Shown: positions 7,735 through 16,717, numbered from the stretch's first letter. The stretch is 64,000 nt of DNA from Scleromatobacter sp964418745 (GCA_964418745.1 CAYQMX010000013.1:62001-126000); one strand, 5' to 3'. Notes: generated from the sequence alone by a model not told the origin. Numbers and translations: made by a program.

Positions 7735-9048
7735 TCAGGTCCGGAAATTGTCTTGCAGGGGCGCCCAGCAGTCGGCGTAGCCCTTGTCCAGGTGGCCGCC
7801 GTTCAGCGCGAACGCGGTCGGGCGCAGGCGCCAGCGGCTCTCCAGCATGAAGGCCAGCGTGTTGTCGAGCTTGCGCGGCGCCAGGTCGGCGGAGCTCGCC
7901 TTGTCGAACGCGTCGGCGTCGGGGCCGTGCGGCACCATGCTGTTGTGCAGCGACAGCCCGCCCGGGCGGAAGCCCTCCTCCTTGGCGTCGTACTGGCCCT
8001 GCACGAGGCCCATGCATTCGCTCATCACGTTGCGGTGGAACCAGGGCGGCCGGAAGGTATCCTCGGCCACCATCCAGCGCGGCGGGAAGATGACGAAGTC
8101 GCAGTTGGCCCAGCCGGGCGTGTCGGACGGCGAGGTCAGCACGGTGAAGATCGACGGATCGGGATGGTCGAAGCTGACCGAGCCGATGGTGTTGAAGCGG
8201 CGCGTGTCGTAGACGTAGGGCACCAGGTTGCCGTGCCAGGCGACCACGTTGAACGGCGAGGCCGCCGCCGGCGCGCGCCAGAGCGTGCCGCCGAACTTGC
8301 GCACCAGCTCCCAAGGCTGCACCGGCCCGTCGTCGTAAGCGGCCAGCGGGGCGATGAAGTCGCGCGGGTTGGCCAGGCCGTTGGAGCCGATCGGGCCGAG
8401 CTCGGGCAGGCGGAACGCGGCACCGTAGTTCTCGCAGACGTAGCCGCTGACGGCGCTGCCGGCCACCGCCGGATCGACCTTGAACACCATGCCACGCGGC
8501 AGCAGCACGATCTCGCCGGGGCCGGCGTGCAGCACGCCCAGTTCGGTGGTGACGCGCAACGCGCCCTGCTGCGGGATCAGCAGCAGCTCGCCCTCGGCGT
8601 CGACGAACGCGCGCGTTCCCATGGGCCGGCTGGCGCCGTACAGGTGGATGGCGATGCCGGCCTGCGCGTCGGGATCACCATTGACCAGCATCGTGCGCAG
8701 GCTGTCGACGAAGTCCAGCGCCTCGGTGGGCAGCGGGATCGGGTTCCAGCGCAGCGGGTCGGGGGTGACGTCGACGCCGTCGCGGGCGCCGGTCTTGAGC
8801 AGCGCGTGCGCATGCGGCGCATAGGCCCCGCAGCGCACCGAGGGTTGGCGGCGATAGAGCCAGGTGCGCAGGTTGGCGTGGCGTGGCGCGGTGAACGCCG
8901 TGCCCGACAGCAGCTCGGCGTACAGGCCGAACGGCGCGCGCTGCGGGCTGTTGCGGCCCTGCGGCAGCGCGCCGGGCACCGCCTCGCTGCTGAAGTGGTT
9001 GCCGAAGCCGCCGAAGAGGCCGCCTTGCGGAGGGTAAGAACCCGTCAT
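7735..9048 (-). CDS. hmgA: Homogentisate 1,2-dioxygenase
   Basis: A ring-cleaving non-heme iron dioxygenase that opens homogentisate to maleylacetoacetate. Signatures include the N-terminal GGFGNHFSSEAVPGALPQGRN and the iron-site segments WFHRNVMSECMGL and LHNSMVPHGPDADAF. The ATG at 9048 (437 residues) is preceded by AAGGTG at good spacing. An upstream in-frame GTG at 9057 overlaps that ribosome site and is less likely. The promoter region is shared with a divergent IclR regulator and contains palindromic TGAATC repeats, so induction by a pathway intermediate through that regulator is expected. Confidence 0.96.
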   Translation of the reverse strand: MTGSYPPQGGLFGGFGNHFSSEAVPGALPQGRNSPQRAPFGLYAELLSGTAFTAPRHANLRTWLYRRQPSVRCGAYAPHAHALLKTGARDGVDVTPDPLRWNPIPLPTEALDFVDSLRTMLVNGDPDAQAGIAIHLYGASRPMGTRAFVDAEGELLLIPQQGALRVTTELGVLHAGPGEIVLLPRGMVFKVDPAVAGSAVSGYVCENYGAAFRLPELGPIGSNGLANPRDFIAPLAAYDDGPVQPWELVRKFGGTLWRAPAAASPFNVVAWHGNLVPYVYDTRRFNTIGSVSFDHPDPSIFTVLTSPSDTPGWANCDFVIFPPRWMVAEDTFRPPWFHRNVMSECMGLVQGQYDAKEEGFRPGGLSLHNSMVPHGPDADAFDKASSADLAPRKLDNTLAFMLESRWRLRPTAFALNGGHLDKGYADCWAPLQDNFRT

Positions 9049-9063
9049 CGATTTCACCTTTGC

Positions 9064-9089
9064 TGAATCGATTCACCATGGATGAATCG
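9064..9089. promoter_or_regulatory. Palindromic operator candidate for the IclR regulator
   Basis: The perfect 12-bp palindrome TGAATCGATTCA (9064-9075) is followed 7 bp later by a further TGAATC (9083-9088). This gives an overlapping second inverted repeat, GATTCA-N7-TGAATC. It lies between hmgA and the divergent iclR gene and overlaps the 5' end of the longest iclR frame. IclR proteins bind such short palindromes; that this one does is inferred. Confidence 0.6.
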
Positions 9090-9999
9090 TCGCGCTATCA
9101 TAGACAGCTCCTTCCGCCGTGTCCATTTCAGCCGCGCCACCGTGACCTTGCCCGCCGCTTCCGCCTCCCGCACCGCCCCGGCCCGCGAATCCGATTCGCG
9201 CGGCATCCAGAGCATCGAGGTGGGCGGCCGCCTGCTGCTGGCGCTGGCGCACCACGGCCAGCCGCTGGCGCTGAAGGACCTGGCGGCCGCCGCCGCGATG
9301 AGCGCCGGCAAGGCGCATCCCTACCTGGTGAGCTTCATCAAGCTGGGCCTGGTCGAGCGCGAGACCGAGGGCGGGCGCTACGGCCTGGGCCCGCTGGCGC
9401 TGCAGATGGGCCTGATCGGCCTGCAGCAGTACGACCCGGTGCGCCTGGCCACCGAGCGCATCGACGAGCTGGCGCGCGCCACCGGCCACACGGTGGCGAT
9501 CGCCGTCTGGGGCCATCGCGGGCCGACGCTGGTGCGCATCGCCGAGGCGCCGTCGCCGGTGCATGTGTCCATGCGCCACGGCACCGTGATGAGCATTCCC
9601 GATACCGCGTCGGGCCGGCTGTTCGCCGCCTTCGGGCCGCCCGAGGCGGTGCTGCAGGCACTGGCCGACGAGGCGCGCCGCGGCGGCGCCGGCGCGCCCG
9701 CGCGAGCCCCCCGGGCACGCACGGGCGGCCGCTTCGGCCTGGGCGCCGCGTTCGATCGGACGATCGCCCGGGTGCGCGCCGACGGCGTGGCCTGCGTGGA
9801 CGGCGTGGCGCTGCCCGGGGTCAGCGCGGTGTCGGTGCCGGTGTTCGACGCGCGCGGCCAGCTCGTGCTGAGCCTGACGGCGGTCGGGCCGAGCGCCACC
9901 TTCGATTCGGCGCCGGACGGCGCGGTGGCCGCACGGCTGAAGCCGGCGGCGGCGCAGCTGTCGACGCGCCTGGGCTGGCAGCCCGGCGCGTCGCGCTGA
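9082..9999 (+). CDS. IclR family transcriptional regulator of the hmgA-fahA operon
   Basis: The winged-helix DNA-binding domain starts near RGIQSIEVGGRLLLALAHHG (about 40-60), with the recognition helix SAGKAHPYLVSFIKLGLVER. The C-terminal effector domain follows (HTVAIAVWGHRGPTLVRI, then GVAALPGVSAVSVPVF-like segments). From the ATG at 9082 it is 305 residues. That ATG lies inside the operator-like repeats, so an in-frame GTG at 9142 (about 285 residues) may be the true start; a TATCAT -10-like element at 9095 would fit that. Divergent placement from hmgA suggests it controls homogentisate degradation, like HmgR of other bacteria. Confidence 0.87.
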   Translation: MNRRAIIDSSFRRVHFSRATVTLPAASASRTAPARESDSRGIQSIEVGGRLLLALAHHGQPLALKDLAAAAAMSAGKAHPYLVSFIKLGLVERETEGGRYGLGPLALQMGLIGLQQYDPVRLATERIDELARATGHTVAIAVWGHRGPTLVRIAEAPSPVHVSMRHGTVMSIPDTASGRLFAAFGPPEAVLQALADEARRGGAGAPARAPRARTGGRFGLGAAFDRTIARVRADGVACVDGVALPGVSAVSVPVFDARGQLVLSLTAVGPSATFDSAPDGAVAARLKPAAAQLSTRLGWQPGASR

Positions 10000-10000
10000 T

Positions 10001-10031
10001 CCGGCGCGCGCCGCTCCTGCGGGCGCGCCGG
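10001..10031. terminator. Hairpin between iclR and sapC-like gene
   Basis: CCGGCGCGC (10001-10009) pairs with GCGCGCCGG (10023-10031) around a 13-nt loop, between two convergent stops. There is no T run, so termination efficiency is uncertain. Confidence 0.4.
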
Positions 10032-10041
10032 CGGCGGCCGG

Positions 10042-10815
10042 TCAGGCCTGCGTGGCGGCGGCGCGCGCGGCCGCGTTGCCCTGGATGATGCGGCGGTCCA
10101 GCAGGCGGCGCATGTTGTTCAGCGACGTGGTGTGGATCTGCAGCAGGCCCAGCAGGCCGTTGCGGTACATCTGCGCGATCTGCGCGTCGGGCAGCTTGGC
10201 GATGGCTTCCTCGTCGGCCGTCATGAAGCCGTCCACCGAGAGGGCCTCGCCGTTGGCCAGCGTGGCGTCGAAGCGCATCGGCTTGAGCAGCTTCATCTCC
10301 AGCAGCGCGGCGCAGGCCTGGCGGGTGCGCTCGAGGTCGGTCTCGAGGTCCTGCACGAACTTGTGCACGCCGTTGAGCAGCTCGCTGGCCTCGCCCTTGT
10401 CGTTGAACAGCGGCACGCCCTCGGTGCGCGACATGCCTTCCCAGGAGTTGTCGAACACGATGGCCCAGCGGTCGGAGCCCTCGATGCGTGCCATCGTGAA
10501 CGGGTAGGCGCGCAGCATCGCCGGCACGTAGCCGGCGTCCCACTTGCCGTCGGCCGTGGCGAACAGGTTCTCGCCCGGCTTCAGGCCGAACACGGCCACG
10601 GGGGCGACGGTGTCGCGGCCGAGCGCGTCGGGCGCGGCGCGCACGAACAGGATCGGGAAGTTGAGCGCCGCGTCGGCGAACTCGCTCACGGACACCATGA
10701 ACGAGGTGAACGGCGCGAGCTTCGGGATCGCGTTCAGGTCATTCTTCAGGCGCAGGTCGCGGTGAAGGACGGTGTCGAGCGCGATCGGCTCTTTGTGAAG
10801 GTTCGTGACGATCAT
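10042..10815 (-). CDS. SapC family protein
   Basis: The ATG at 10815 (GGAG site upstream) gives 257 residues. It has the SapC-type pattern: LRLKNDLNAIPKLAPFTSFMVSVSEF near the N-terminus, FPILFVRAAPDALG, VAVFGLKPGENLF, then YVPAMLRAYPFTMA and FVQDLETDLERTRQACAALLE in the C-terminal helical part. The family name comes from a putative S-layer secretion gene, but the proteins lack a signal peptide and their biochemical role is unsettled. The start overlaps the stop of the CNNM/CBS gene (ATGA), so the two are co-translated. Confidence 0.8.
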   Translation of the reverse strand: MIVTNLHKEPIALDTVLHRDLRLKNDLNAIPKLAPFTSFMVSVSEFADAALNFPILFVRAAPDALGRDTVAPVAVFGLKPGENLFATADGKWDAGYVPAMLRAYPFTMARIEGSDRWAIVFDNSWEGMSRTEGVPLFNDKGEASELLNGVHKFVQDLETDLERTRQACAALLEMKLLKPMRFDATLANGEALSVDGFMTADEEAIAKLPDAQIAQMYRNGLLGLLQIHTTSLNNMRRLLDRRIIQGNAAARAAATQA

Positions 10816-12116
10816 GGTTGTTCTCCAGGGGAAGTGATCCGGCTCACGAGCACCTTGTCGACTCGCTTGCCGTCGAGGTCGACGACCTCGAACCGCCAAT
10901 TGCCCCAGTCGACCGAATCGGTCGTCCGCGGCAGGCGTCCCAGCAGCAGCATGATCATGCCGGCCAGGGTGTTGTAGCGCCCGCGATCTTCCTCGGGCAA
11001 ATCCTTGATTTCGAGGCGGTCCTTGATCTCCGGCACCGGGATCAGGCCGTCCATCAGCCAGCTGCCGTCCTCGCGGCGCACGGCCCACGCATCATCGCCC
11101 GATTCCGGGCCGAATTCGCCGGTGATGGCTTCCAGCACGTCGCGCAGCGTGATCACGCCCTGCACGGCGCCGTACTCGTCGACCACGAACACCAGCTGCG
11201 CCACGTGCGAGCGGAAATGATCCAGCAGTTCCATGCCGGACAGCGTCTCGGGCACGAACACCGGCGGCTCGAGCTCCTCGGTGAGCACCGGCATGCGGCC
11301 CTCGGCCAGCGGCTTGAGCAGGCCCTGGGCGGTGACGACGCCGATGACGTCGTCGAGCCCGCCGCGGCACACCGGGTAGCGCGCGTGCGACTCGTCGGCC
11401 ACCACCGCGCGCAGCACGTCGGCGATCGGCGCGTTGGCGTCCAGCCAGCGGATTTCCGCGCGCGGGATCATCATCGAGCCGATCTGGCGGTCGTCCAGGC
11501 GGAACACGTTGCGCACCATCTGGTGCTCCTGGGCCTCGATCACGCCGGCGTCCAGGCCTTCTTCCAGGCTGGCGGCGATCTCCTCTTCCGTCACCGAGCG
11601 GTTGGCGTTGCCCTTGATGCCGATCAGCCGCAGGATGGCCTCGGTGGTGGCCGACAGCAGCACCACGAGCGGGCGCGTGGCGGCCGACAGCCACTGCATC
11701 GGCGGCGCCACCAGCGCGGCCACCGTCTCGGGGAACATCTGGCCGATGCGCTTGGGCACCAGCTCGCCGAAGATGATGGTCACCACCGTGATGATCAACA
11801 CCACCAGCGCCGTGGCGGTGACGTGCGCCGGGCGCACGCCCATGCCGAAGGTGGCGTGCAGCCACTCGCCCAGCGGCTCGGAGAACGCGGCGTCGCCGAC
11901 GATGCCGTTGAGCACGCTGATGGAGGTGATGCCCACCTGCACCGTCGACAGGAACTTGGTCGGGTGGTCGTGCAGGTCGATCGCGGCCTCGACGCCCCCC
12001 TCGCCCGCTTCCAGCATCACCTGCAGGCGGGCCTTGCGGCTCGTCGTCAACGCCATTTCGGACATCGCGAAACCGGCGTTCAGCACGATCAGGAAGAAAA
12101 GAAGGGCGACGTCCAT
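10812..12116 (-). CDS. CNNM/CBS-domain membrane protein (hemolysin C / CorC-type)
   Basis: A 434-residue protein starting at the ATG at 12116 (MDVALLFFLIVLNAGFAMSE). The N-terminal CNNM domain has three to four membrane helices (to about 150, ending in the FGELVPKRIGQMFPE region). A paired CBS module follows at about 205-330, with the usual MMIPRAEIRWLD and VVDEYGAVQGVITLRDVLEAI segments. A CorC/HlyC C-terminal domain is at about 340-430 (RYNTLAGMIMLLLGRLPRTTD, WRFEVVDLDGKRVDKV). The family exports Mg or Co ions or senses nucleotide/Mg status. It forms a two-gene unit with the overlapping SapC-type gene and is divergent from apaH. Confidence 0.88.
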   Translation of the reverse strand: MDVALLFFLIVLNAGFAMSEMALTTSRKARLQVMLEAGEGGVEAAIDLHDHPTKFLSTVQVGITSISVLNGIVGDAAFSEPLGEWLHATFGMGVRPAHVTATALVVLIITVVTIIFGELVPKRIGQMFPETVAALVAPPMQWLSAATRPLVVLLSATTEAILRLIGIKGNANRSVTEEEIAASLEEGLDAGVIEAQEHQMVRNVFRLDDRQIGSMMIPRAEIRWLDANAPIADVLRAVVADESHARYPVCRGGLDDVIGVVTAQGLLKPLAEGRMPVLTEELEPPVFVPETLSGMELLDHFRSHVAQLVFVVDEYGAVQGVITLRDVLEAITGEFGPESGDDAWAVRREDGSWLMDGLIPVPEIKDRLEIKDLPEEDRGRYNTLAGMIMLLLGRLPRTTDSVDWGNWRFEVVDLDGKRVDKVLVSRITSPGEQP

Positions 12117-12173
12117 CGAGGAATATGAGGGCCGCGGCAGGGCCAAAGCCGGCGAGCGTAGCAGAATCGGATC

Positions 12174-12992
12174 ATGGATTATCTGATAGGCGACCTCCAG
12201 GGCTGCTGCGACCCGCTGGAGCACCTCCTGGCCACGATCGGCTTCTCGCCCTCGCGCGACCGCCTCCACCTGCTGGGCGACCTCGTCAACCGCGGCCCGC
12301 AATCGCTGCCGGTGCTGCAGCGCCTGGCCGCCCTCGGCGACGCCGCCCAGTGCGTGCTGGGCAACCACGACCTGCACCTGCTGGCCGTCGCCCACGGCGT
12401 GCGCAAGCCCGGCAAGGGCGACACGCTGGACGCCATCCTGGCCGACCCGCGCCGCGACGCCCTGCTCGACTGGCTGCGCCACCGCCGCATGGCCGCCCAG
12501 GCCTGCGGCTGGCTGCTGGTGCACGCCGGCGTCATCCCGCAGTGGACGGCGCAGCGCACCCTTGAACTCGCAGGCGAGGTCGAGACGCTCCTGCGCTCGC
12601 CCGACATCGCCACCTTCCTGCCGACGATGTACGGCAACGAGCCGCGCCGCTGGGACGACGCGCTGGAGGGCCCCGACCGCTGGCGCTTCATCGTCAACAC
12701 CCTCACCCGGATGCGCCTGTGCGGCGCCGACGGCACGCTGGAGCTGAAGAAGGACGCCCCCGGCGAGGCCCCGCCCGGCATGCTGCCCTGGTTCGAGCAC
12801 CCGCAGCGCCTGACCCGCGACACCCCGATCGCCTTCGGCCACTGGTCGCAGCTGGGCCTGGTCGACACCCCGCTGCTGCTGTCCACCGACACCGGCTGCG
12901 TCTGGGGCGGCGCCCTGACCGCGGTGCGCGTGGACGCCGGCCACCGCGAGGTGATCCAGGTGCGCTGCCCGCAGGCGCGCAAGCCGGGCTGA
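12174..12992 (+). CDS. apaH: Symmetrical bis(5'-nucleosyl)-tetraphosphatase
   Basis: A 272-residue metallophosphatase that splits Ap4A into two ADP and removes Np4N caps from RNA. Metal-site motifs are in order: GDLQG (about 6-10), GDLVNRGP (about 35-42), GNHD (about 63-66), HAGVIPQW (about 115) and FGHWS (about 224). WDDALEGPDRWRFIVNTLTRMRL is typical for ApaH. Length matches the family. The start has only about 57 bp to the divergent CNNM gene, so promoters probably overlap. Confidence 0.95.
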   Translation: MDYLIGDLQGCCDPLEHLLATIGFSPSRDRLHLLGDLVNRGPQSLPVLQRLAALGDAAQCVLGNHDLHLLAVAHGVRKPGKGDTLDAILADPRRDALLDWLRHRRMAAQACGWLLVHAGVIPQWTAQRTLELAGEVETLLRSPDIATFLPTMYGNEPRRWDDALEGPDRWRFIVNTLTRMRLCGADGTLELKKDAPGEAPPGMLPWFEHPQRLTRDTPIAFGHWSQLGLVDTPLLLSTDTGCVWGGALTAVRVDAGHREVIQVRCPQARKPG

Positions 12993-13053
12993 CCGGTCGG
13001 CCGCCCCCCCGCGCCGCCGGGAGGCCGCTGCTGCCAAGGCGGCCCCGCAACGT

Positions 13054-13311
13054 TCAGTCTGGCGTTTCCTCGTCGCCCCGGTCGAGGTAGTCCGACCCGG
13101 CATCGGTCAGCCGGACCACGCAGGCCTCCATGCGGACGAGCCGCAGGAACACCAGCAGTTCCAGGTCGAGCTTGTAGTTGGGCGGAAAGTGCCCCGGCGG
13201 CGGTTGCGGACGCTCCGCCCGCACATCGTGGAGGATGCGCAGTTGCGCGGCGGTGAGGGCATGTGACAAGGCAGCTCCAACGATGCAGCGATCTGTCGTC
13301 GCCGTGCCCAT
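13054..13311 (-). CDS. Small protein of unknown function
   Basis: An 85-residue frame from the ATG at 13311; an alternative ATG at 13404 would add 31 residues. The N-terminal half has ALSHALTAAQLRILHDVRAE and the C-terminal half ends with VVRLTDAGSDYLDRGDEE. The LTDAG-x-Y pattern resembles the wing end of winged-helix proteins, but no full HTH is convincing. It is transcribed toward apaH. Coding status is moderate: it has a plausible composition but no recognised family. Confidence 0.4.
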   Translation of the reverse strand: MGTATTDRCIVGAALSHALTAAQLRILHDVRAERPQPPPGHFPPNYKLDLELLVFLRLVRMEACVVRLTDAGSDYLDRGDEETPD

Positions 13312-13483
13312 ACGGTACGGGGTGTGCCGCAGGCCGAACTTGCCCTGGCTCAAATGAACACGCTCTCCGGCCTGGACGCGTCTCTCTACTGAACGTTCGC
13401 CCATGAGACATCCGCCGGCTGGGGGGACAGCCCGGCCGGCGCGCAGCGGATGCCGTGCGGCCCGGCTGCCGCAGGAAGCGGCG

Positions 13484-13777
13484 CTATCGGGTGCGCGCGG
13501 TCGAACCGGCCCGGTCCAGGCGCCGGGCCAGCGCGATCGCCGCGGCATCCGCCTCGCGCCGCCCCGGCGAAGCCGGCCGCACCAGCGGCGCCGGCGCCCA
13601 GTGGTCATCGTCGACCCCGGTCTCACGCATCCAGTGCACGCAGCCGCGGGCGGCGTCGGCCTTGCAGGACTTCATCCCGCCGCGCCGGCAGTCGGCCATG
13701 GCCGGATCGTTCCAGCACGGCCCGGCCCAGTGGACGCAGTACCAGCACGGGCGGTCGAGGTCGTTGTCGAGATACAT
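13484..13777 (-). CDS. Small cysteine-rich protein
   Basis: A 97-residue frame from the ATG at 13777. The first half carries six cysteines in a dense pattern (CWYC, PCW, ADC, KSC, GC) within 45 residues, together with several Trp and His (VHWAG, CVHWMRE). This suggests a metal-binding or disulfide-stabilised small domain. The C-terminal half is Ala/Arg rich. No signal peptide is visible. It lies between the small unknown gene and tRNA-Ser, on the same strand as the tRNA. Family not recognised; the regular Cys pattern argues that it is real. Confidence 0.5.
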   Translation of the reverse strand: MYLDNDLDRPCWYCVHWAGPCWNDPAMADCRRGGMKSCKADAARGCVHWMRETGVDDDHWAPAPLVRPASPGRREADAAAIALARRLDRAGSTARTR

Positions 13778-13830
13778 GGGCCCATCGTGGCGGGCCGCAG
13801 GCTCACCGGGCGAGCGGGAGCGATGTCGCG

Positions 13831-13918
13831 TGGCGGAGGCTGTGAGATTCGAACTCACGGATGGTTGCCCATCGGCAGTTTTCAAGACTGCTGGTTTAAA
13901 CCGCTCACCCAAACCTCC
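13831..13918 (-). tRNA. tRNA-Ser (anticodon UGA)
   Basis: The 88-nt cloverleaf reads on the minus strand from 13918. The acceptor stem GGAGGTT pairs with AGCCTCC (one G:U), followed by discriminator G and encoded CCA. The anticodon arm is GCAGT-CTTGAAA-ACTGC with UGA in the loop, there is a long variable arm as in serine tRNAs, and the T arm carries GTTCGAATC. It decodes UCA/UCN serine codons. Confidence 0.96.
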
Positions 13919-14239
13919 GCGGTGGGGAAATTGTACCGACCGCGCGATCGACCCTGGCGACAGGCGCCTGACGACGCCGGCGGCACGCGCGTCTCCCCCG
14001 GGCCTCACTCCCTCTGAAGTTCGTGAAAACCGACACATTCGTCATAAGTGACGCTTGCTCGTCATATATATCTAAAGCAGACTGGATTCGGGTCGAAGAA
14101 GCGGAAGACCGATCCATGCGGTGTCGAGGGACACCCTTCAGGCCGAAAGATCCCGAATGAACAACAAGAAGTCCTGGCGCGGTCCAACGGCGTCCGTGCC
14201 GCGGCGACGCGTCGACGGCCAGGCCGGGCGGCCTCATCG
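13919..14239. other. Non-coding stretch upstream of GGDEF-EAL gene
   Basis: About 320 bp with no convincing gene. It contains a short AT-rich island (CATATATATC, 14063-14072) and an exact 8-bp direct repeat TCGTCATA at 14039 and 14059, spaced 20 bp start to start. An open frame continues upstream of the gene's ATG, but its predicted residues show no domain. Confidence 0.5.
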
Positions 14240-16717
14240 ATGAACAGGCGCAGCTTCCAGCCCCCGCGCAGCGCCCCGTCCGCGGCGACGCCGGAGTACG
14301 GCGGCGCCCATTCCGCGGAGCAGCGGCTGCGGCTGCAGGTTCATGCGGTCGCCGACAAGGTGCCGCTGGCCGCGACCGCCACGCTGGCGCTGGCGACGAT
14401 GACGTTCTTCGCCTTCCGCGGCGAGGTGGCGGACGCCACGCTGCTGCCGCTGTTCGCCAGCGTGCTGGCGATCAACCTCGTCAACCTGGCCGTGTCCTGG
14501 CTGTGGCGCACCGGCGTCGTCGCCATCCCGGCGTCGCGCGGCGCGCCCTGGTGGCTGGCCGCCGACCTGGCCGTGACCGCGCTCCTCGAGGCGGCGCTGG
14601 CGGTCACCGTCTTCGATGCCGGCGACGAGCACCAGCGCATCATCGTGGTGGCCGTGGTGGCGGCGCTGATGTCCATGGGCGCCTGGATCTTCTCGCCGCT
14701 GGCCCATGCGGGCATTGCCTGGACCTGCGGCATCTGCGGCGCGACGATCGTCGGCCTGCTGCTGGGCGCCGCGCCGCCCTGCCGCCCGCTCGCGGGCATG
14801 GTGGCGCTGTACGGCCTGGCGTTGCTCGGCACGGTCTGGCTGGCCGCGCGCCTGTTCCTGAAGAACCTGACCACCGCCGAGGACCTGGAGCGGCAGAACC
14901 ACGTCGTGGGACTGCTGCTCAATGAATTCGAACGAGCCGGCAGCGACTGGGTCTGGGAAGCCGATGCCGACGGCCGGCTGACGCACGTGCCGCGCCGCCT
15001 GGCGCAGGCCCTGGACAAGCCGCCGGAACAGTTGAAGGGGCACGCGCTGACCGCGCTGCTGGCCAGGCTGGATCCCGATCCGGGCAAGGGCGCGCAGCCG
15101 GGACTCGCGCAGGTGCGCGAGGCGCTGGCCAGGAACGTGCCGTTCCGCGAGCTCACGCTGCCGATGTCGATCGCGGGCCAGTCGCGCTGGTGGTCGCTGG
15201 CCGCCCGCCCGCTCATCGACGGCCACGGCAAGCGCGTCGGCTGGCGCGGCGTCGGCTCGGACATCACGCTGCTGCGCGAACGCGAGCAGGCGCTGAACTG
15301 GATGGCCAACGCCGATGCGTTGACCGGACTGGCGAACCGGCACCTGTTCAACCAGGAACTCGGCAAGCTGCTCGGCACCGCGTCGGTGGCCGGACCATGC
15401 GCGCTGCTGATGCTCGACCTGGACAACTTCAAGACGGTCAACGACTCGCTGGGACATCTCGCCGGCGACGCGCTGCTGCAGGAAGTCGCGTCCCGGCTCA
15501 AGGCCAACCTCGTGCAGGGCTGCCTGCTGGCGCGGCTCGGGGGCGACGAGTTCGCGGTGCTGGCCCGCGGCGCGATGGATCGCGGCCAGGCGCAGGCGCT
15601 CGCCTACGACCTGCAGCAGGCCCTGTCGCGCTCGTACCTGGTGCATGACAATTCGATCGAGATCAGCACCAGCATCGGTATCGCCTTCGCGCCCGGCGAT
15701 GCCACCAGCGCCGAGGAGCTGCTCAAGTTCGGCGACATGGCGCTCTACGAGGCCAAGGGCGCGGGGCGCAACACGCACAAGTTCTTCCGGCCCGAGATGC
15801 AGACGGAAGCCAGTGCCAAGCTGGGCCTGCTCGCCGAACTGCGCGAGGCCTTGCGCGGCGGCCAGCTCATGCTCGTCTACCAGCCGCAGGTCGACCGGAC
15901 GCGCGGCCGACTGATGGGCTTCGAGGCGCTGGTGCGCTGGAACCATCCGGTGCGCGGCCTGATCGCCCCGGTCGATTTCATTCCGCTGGCCGAGGCCAGC
16001 GGCCTGATCGTGCCGTTGGGGCAATGGGTCGTCCACCAGGCCTGCCACGACGCGATGGCGTGGCCCGGGGAACTGGGCGTGGCGGTCAACGTCTCGGCCA
16101 TCGAGTTCGAGCGCTCCGACCTTCGCAGGACCGTGGTCGAGGCCCTGGGCGCCAGCGGCCTCGCGCCGCGGCGCCTCGAGGTCGAACTGACCGAGTCGAC
16201 GCTGCTGAAGGACATGGAGCGTGCGGTGCGCGTGCTGCACGCGCTGCGCAACGACGGCGTGCGCGTGGCGCTGGACGACTTCGGCACCGGGTTCTCCTCG
16301 ATGGCCTACCTGCAGACCTTTCCGCTCGACAGCCTGAAGATCGACCGCTCGTTCGTGCGCAGCCTCGACGCCGCCGATCCGCGCAGCGCGCGCGCCATCA
16401 TCCGCTCCATCCAGACCCTGGCCCTGGCCCTCGACCTGGAGACCACCGCGGAAGGCGTGGAATCGCTCTCGCAGCAGCACACGCTGGACCACATCGGCTG
16501 CAACAGGTTGCAGGGCTACCTGTACGCGCGCCCGCTCACCCAGGAGAACGCACTGGCCTACATCGAAGAATTCGCGCGGCACGGCTGCGAATCGGCCAGC
16601 CTGTCGGCGGCGGCAAGGGCGCAGCGCGACCCGGCCCCGATCCGCTCGCCGCGCGCGGAGATCCGCACCACCCTCGGGCCCCAGGGCATCCAGGATTCGC
16701 GCTGGGCGCCGCTCTGA
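14240..16717 (+). CDS. Membrane PAS-GGDEF-EAL cyclic-di-GMP signalling protein
   Basis: The ATG at 14240 gives 825 residues. Residues about 35-230 hold five to six hydrophobic helices of an unassigned membrane sensor (MASE-like). A PAS-like segment follows (DWVWEADADGRLTHVP, about 235-350). The GGDEF domain (about 355-520) has LGGDEFAVLARG near 434. The EAL domain (about 530-790) has GFEALVRW near 562, NVSAIEFER, ELTESTLLKD, DDFGTGFSSM and QGYLYARPL. Both catalytic motifs look intact, so it could make and/or degrade c-di-GMP. The ligand sensed is unknown. It is monocistronic as far as seen. Confidence 0.92.
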   Translation: MNRRSFQPPRSAPSAATPEYGGAHSAEQRLRLQVHAVADKVPLAATATLALATMTFFAFRGEVADATLLPLFASVLAINLVNLAVSWLWRTGVVAIPASRGAPWWLAADLAVTALLEAALAVTVFDAGDEHQRIIVVAVVAALMSMGAWIFSPLAHAGIAWTCGICGATIVGLLLGAAPPCRPLAGMVALYGLALLGTVWLAARLFLKNLTTAEDLERQNHVVGLLLNEFERAGSDWVWEADADGRLTHVPRRLAQALDKPPEQLKGHALTALLARLDPDPGKGAQPGLAQVREALARNVPFRELTLPMSIAGQSRWWSLAARPLIDGHGKRVGWRGVGSDITLLREREQALNWMANADALTGLANRHLFNQELGKLLGTASVAGPCALLMLDLDNFKTVNDSLGHLAGDALLQEVASRLKANLVQGCLLARLGGDEFAVLARGAMDRGQAQALAYDLQQALSRSYLVHDNSIEISTSIGIAFAPGDATSAEELLKFGDMALYEAKGAGRNTHKFFRPEMQTEASAKLGLLAELREALRGGQLMLVYQPQVDRTRGRLMGFEALVRWNHPVRGLIAPVDFIPLAEASGLIVPLGQWVVHQACHDAMAWPGELGVAVNVSAIEFERSDLRRTVVEALGASGLAPRRLEVELTESTLLKDMERAVRVLHALRNDGVRVALDDFGTGFSSMAYLQTFPLDSLKIDRSFVRSLDAADPRSARAIIRSIQTLALALDLETTAEGVESLSQQHTLDHIGCNRLQGYLYARPLTQENALAYIEEFARHGCESASLSAAARAQRDPAPIRSPRAEIRTTLGPQGIQDSRWAPL

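Noticed and set aside
13831..13918. tRNA-Ser 3' end as an integration site (attB) for a mobile element
   Set aside because: No integrase gene or repeated tRNA 3' end was seen on either side.
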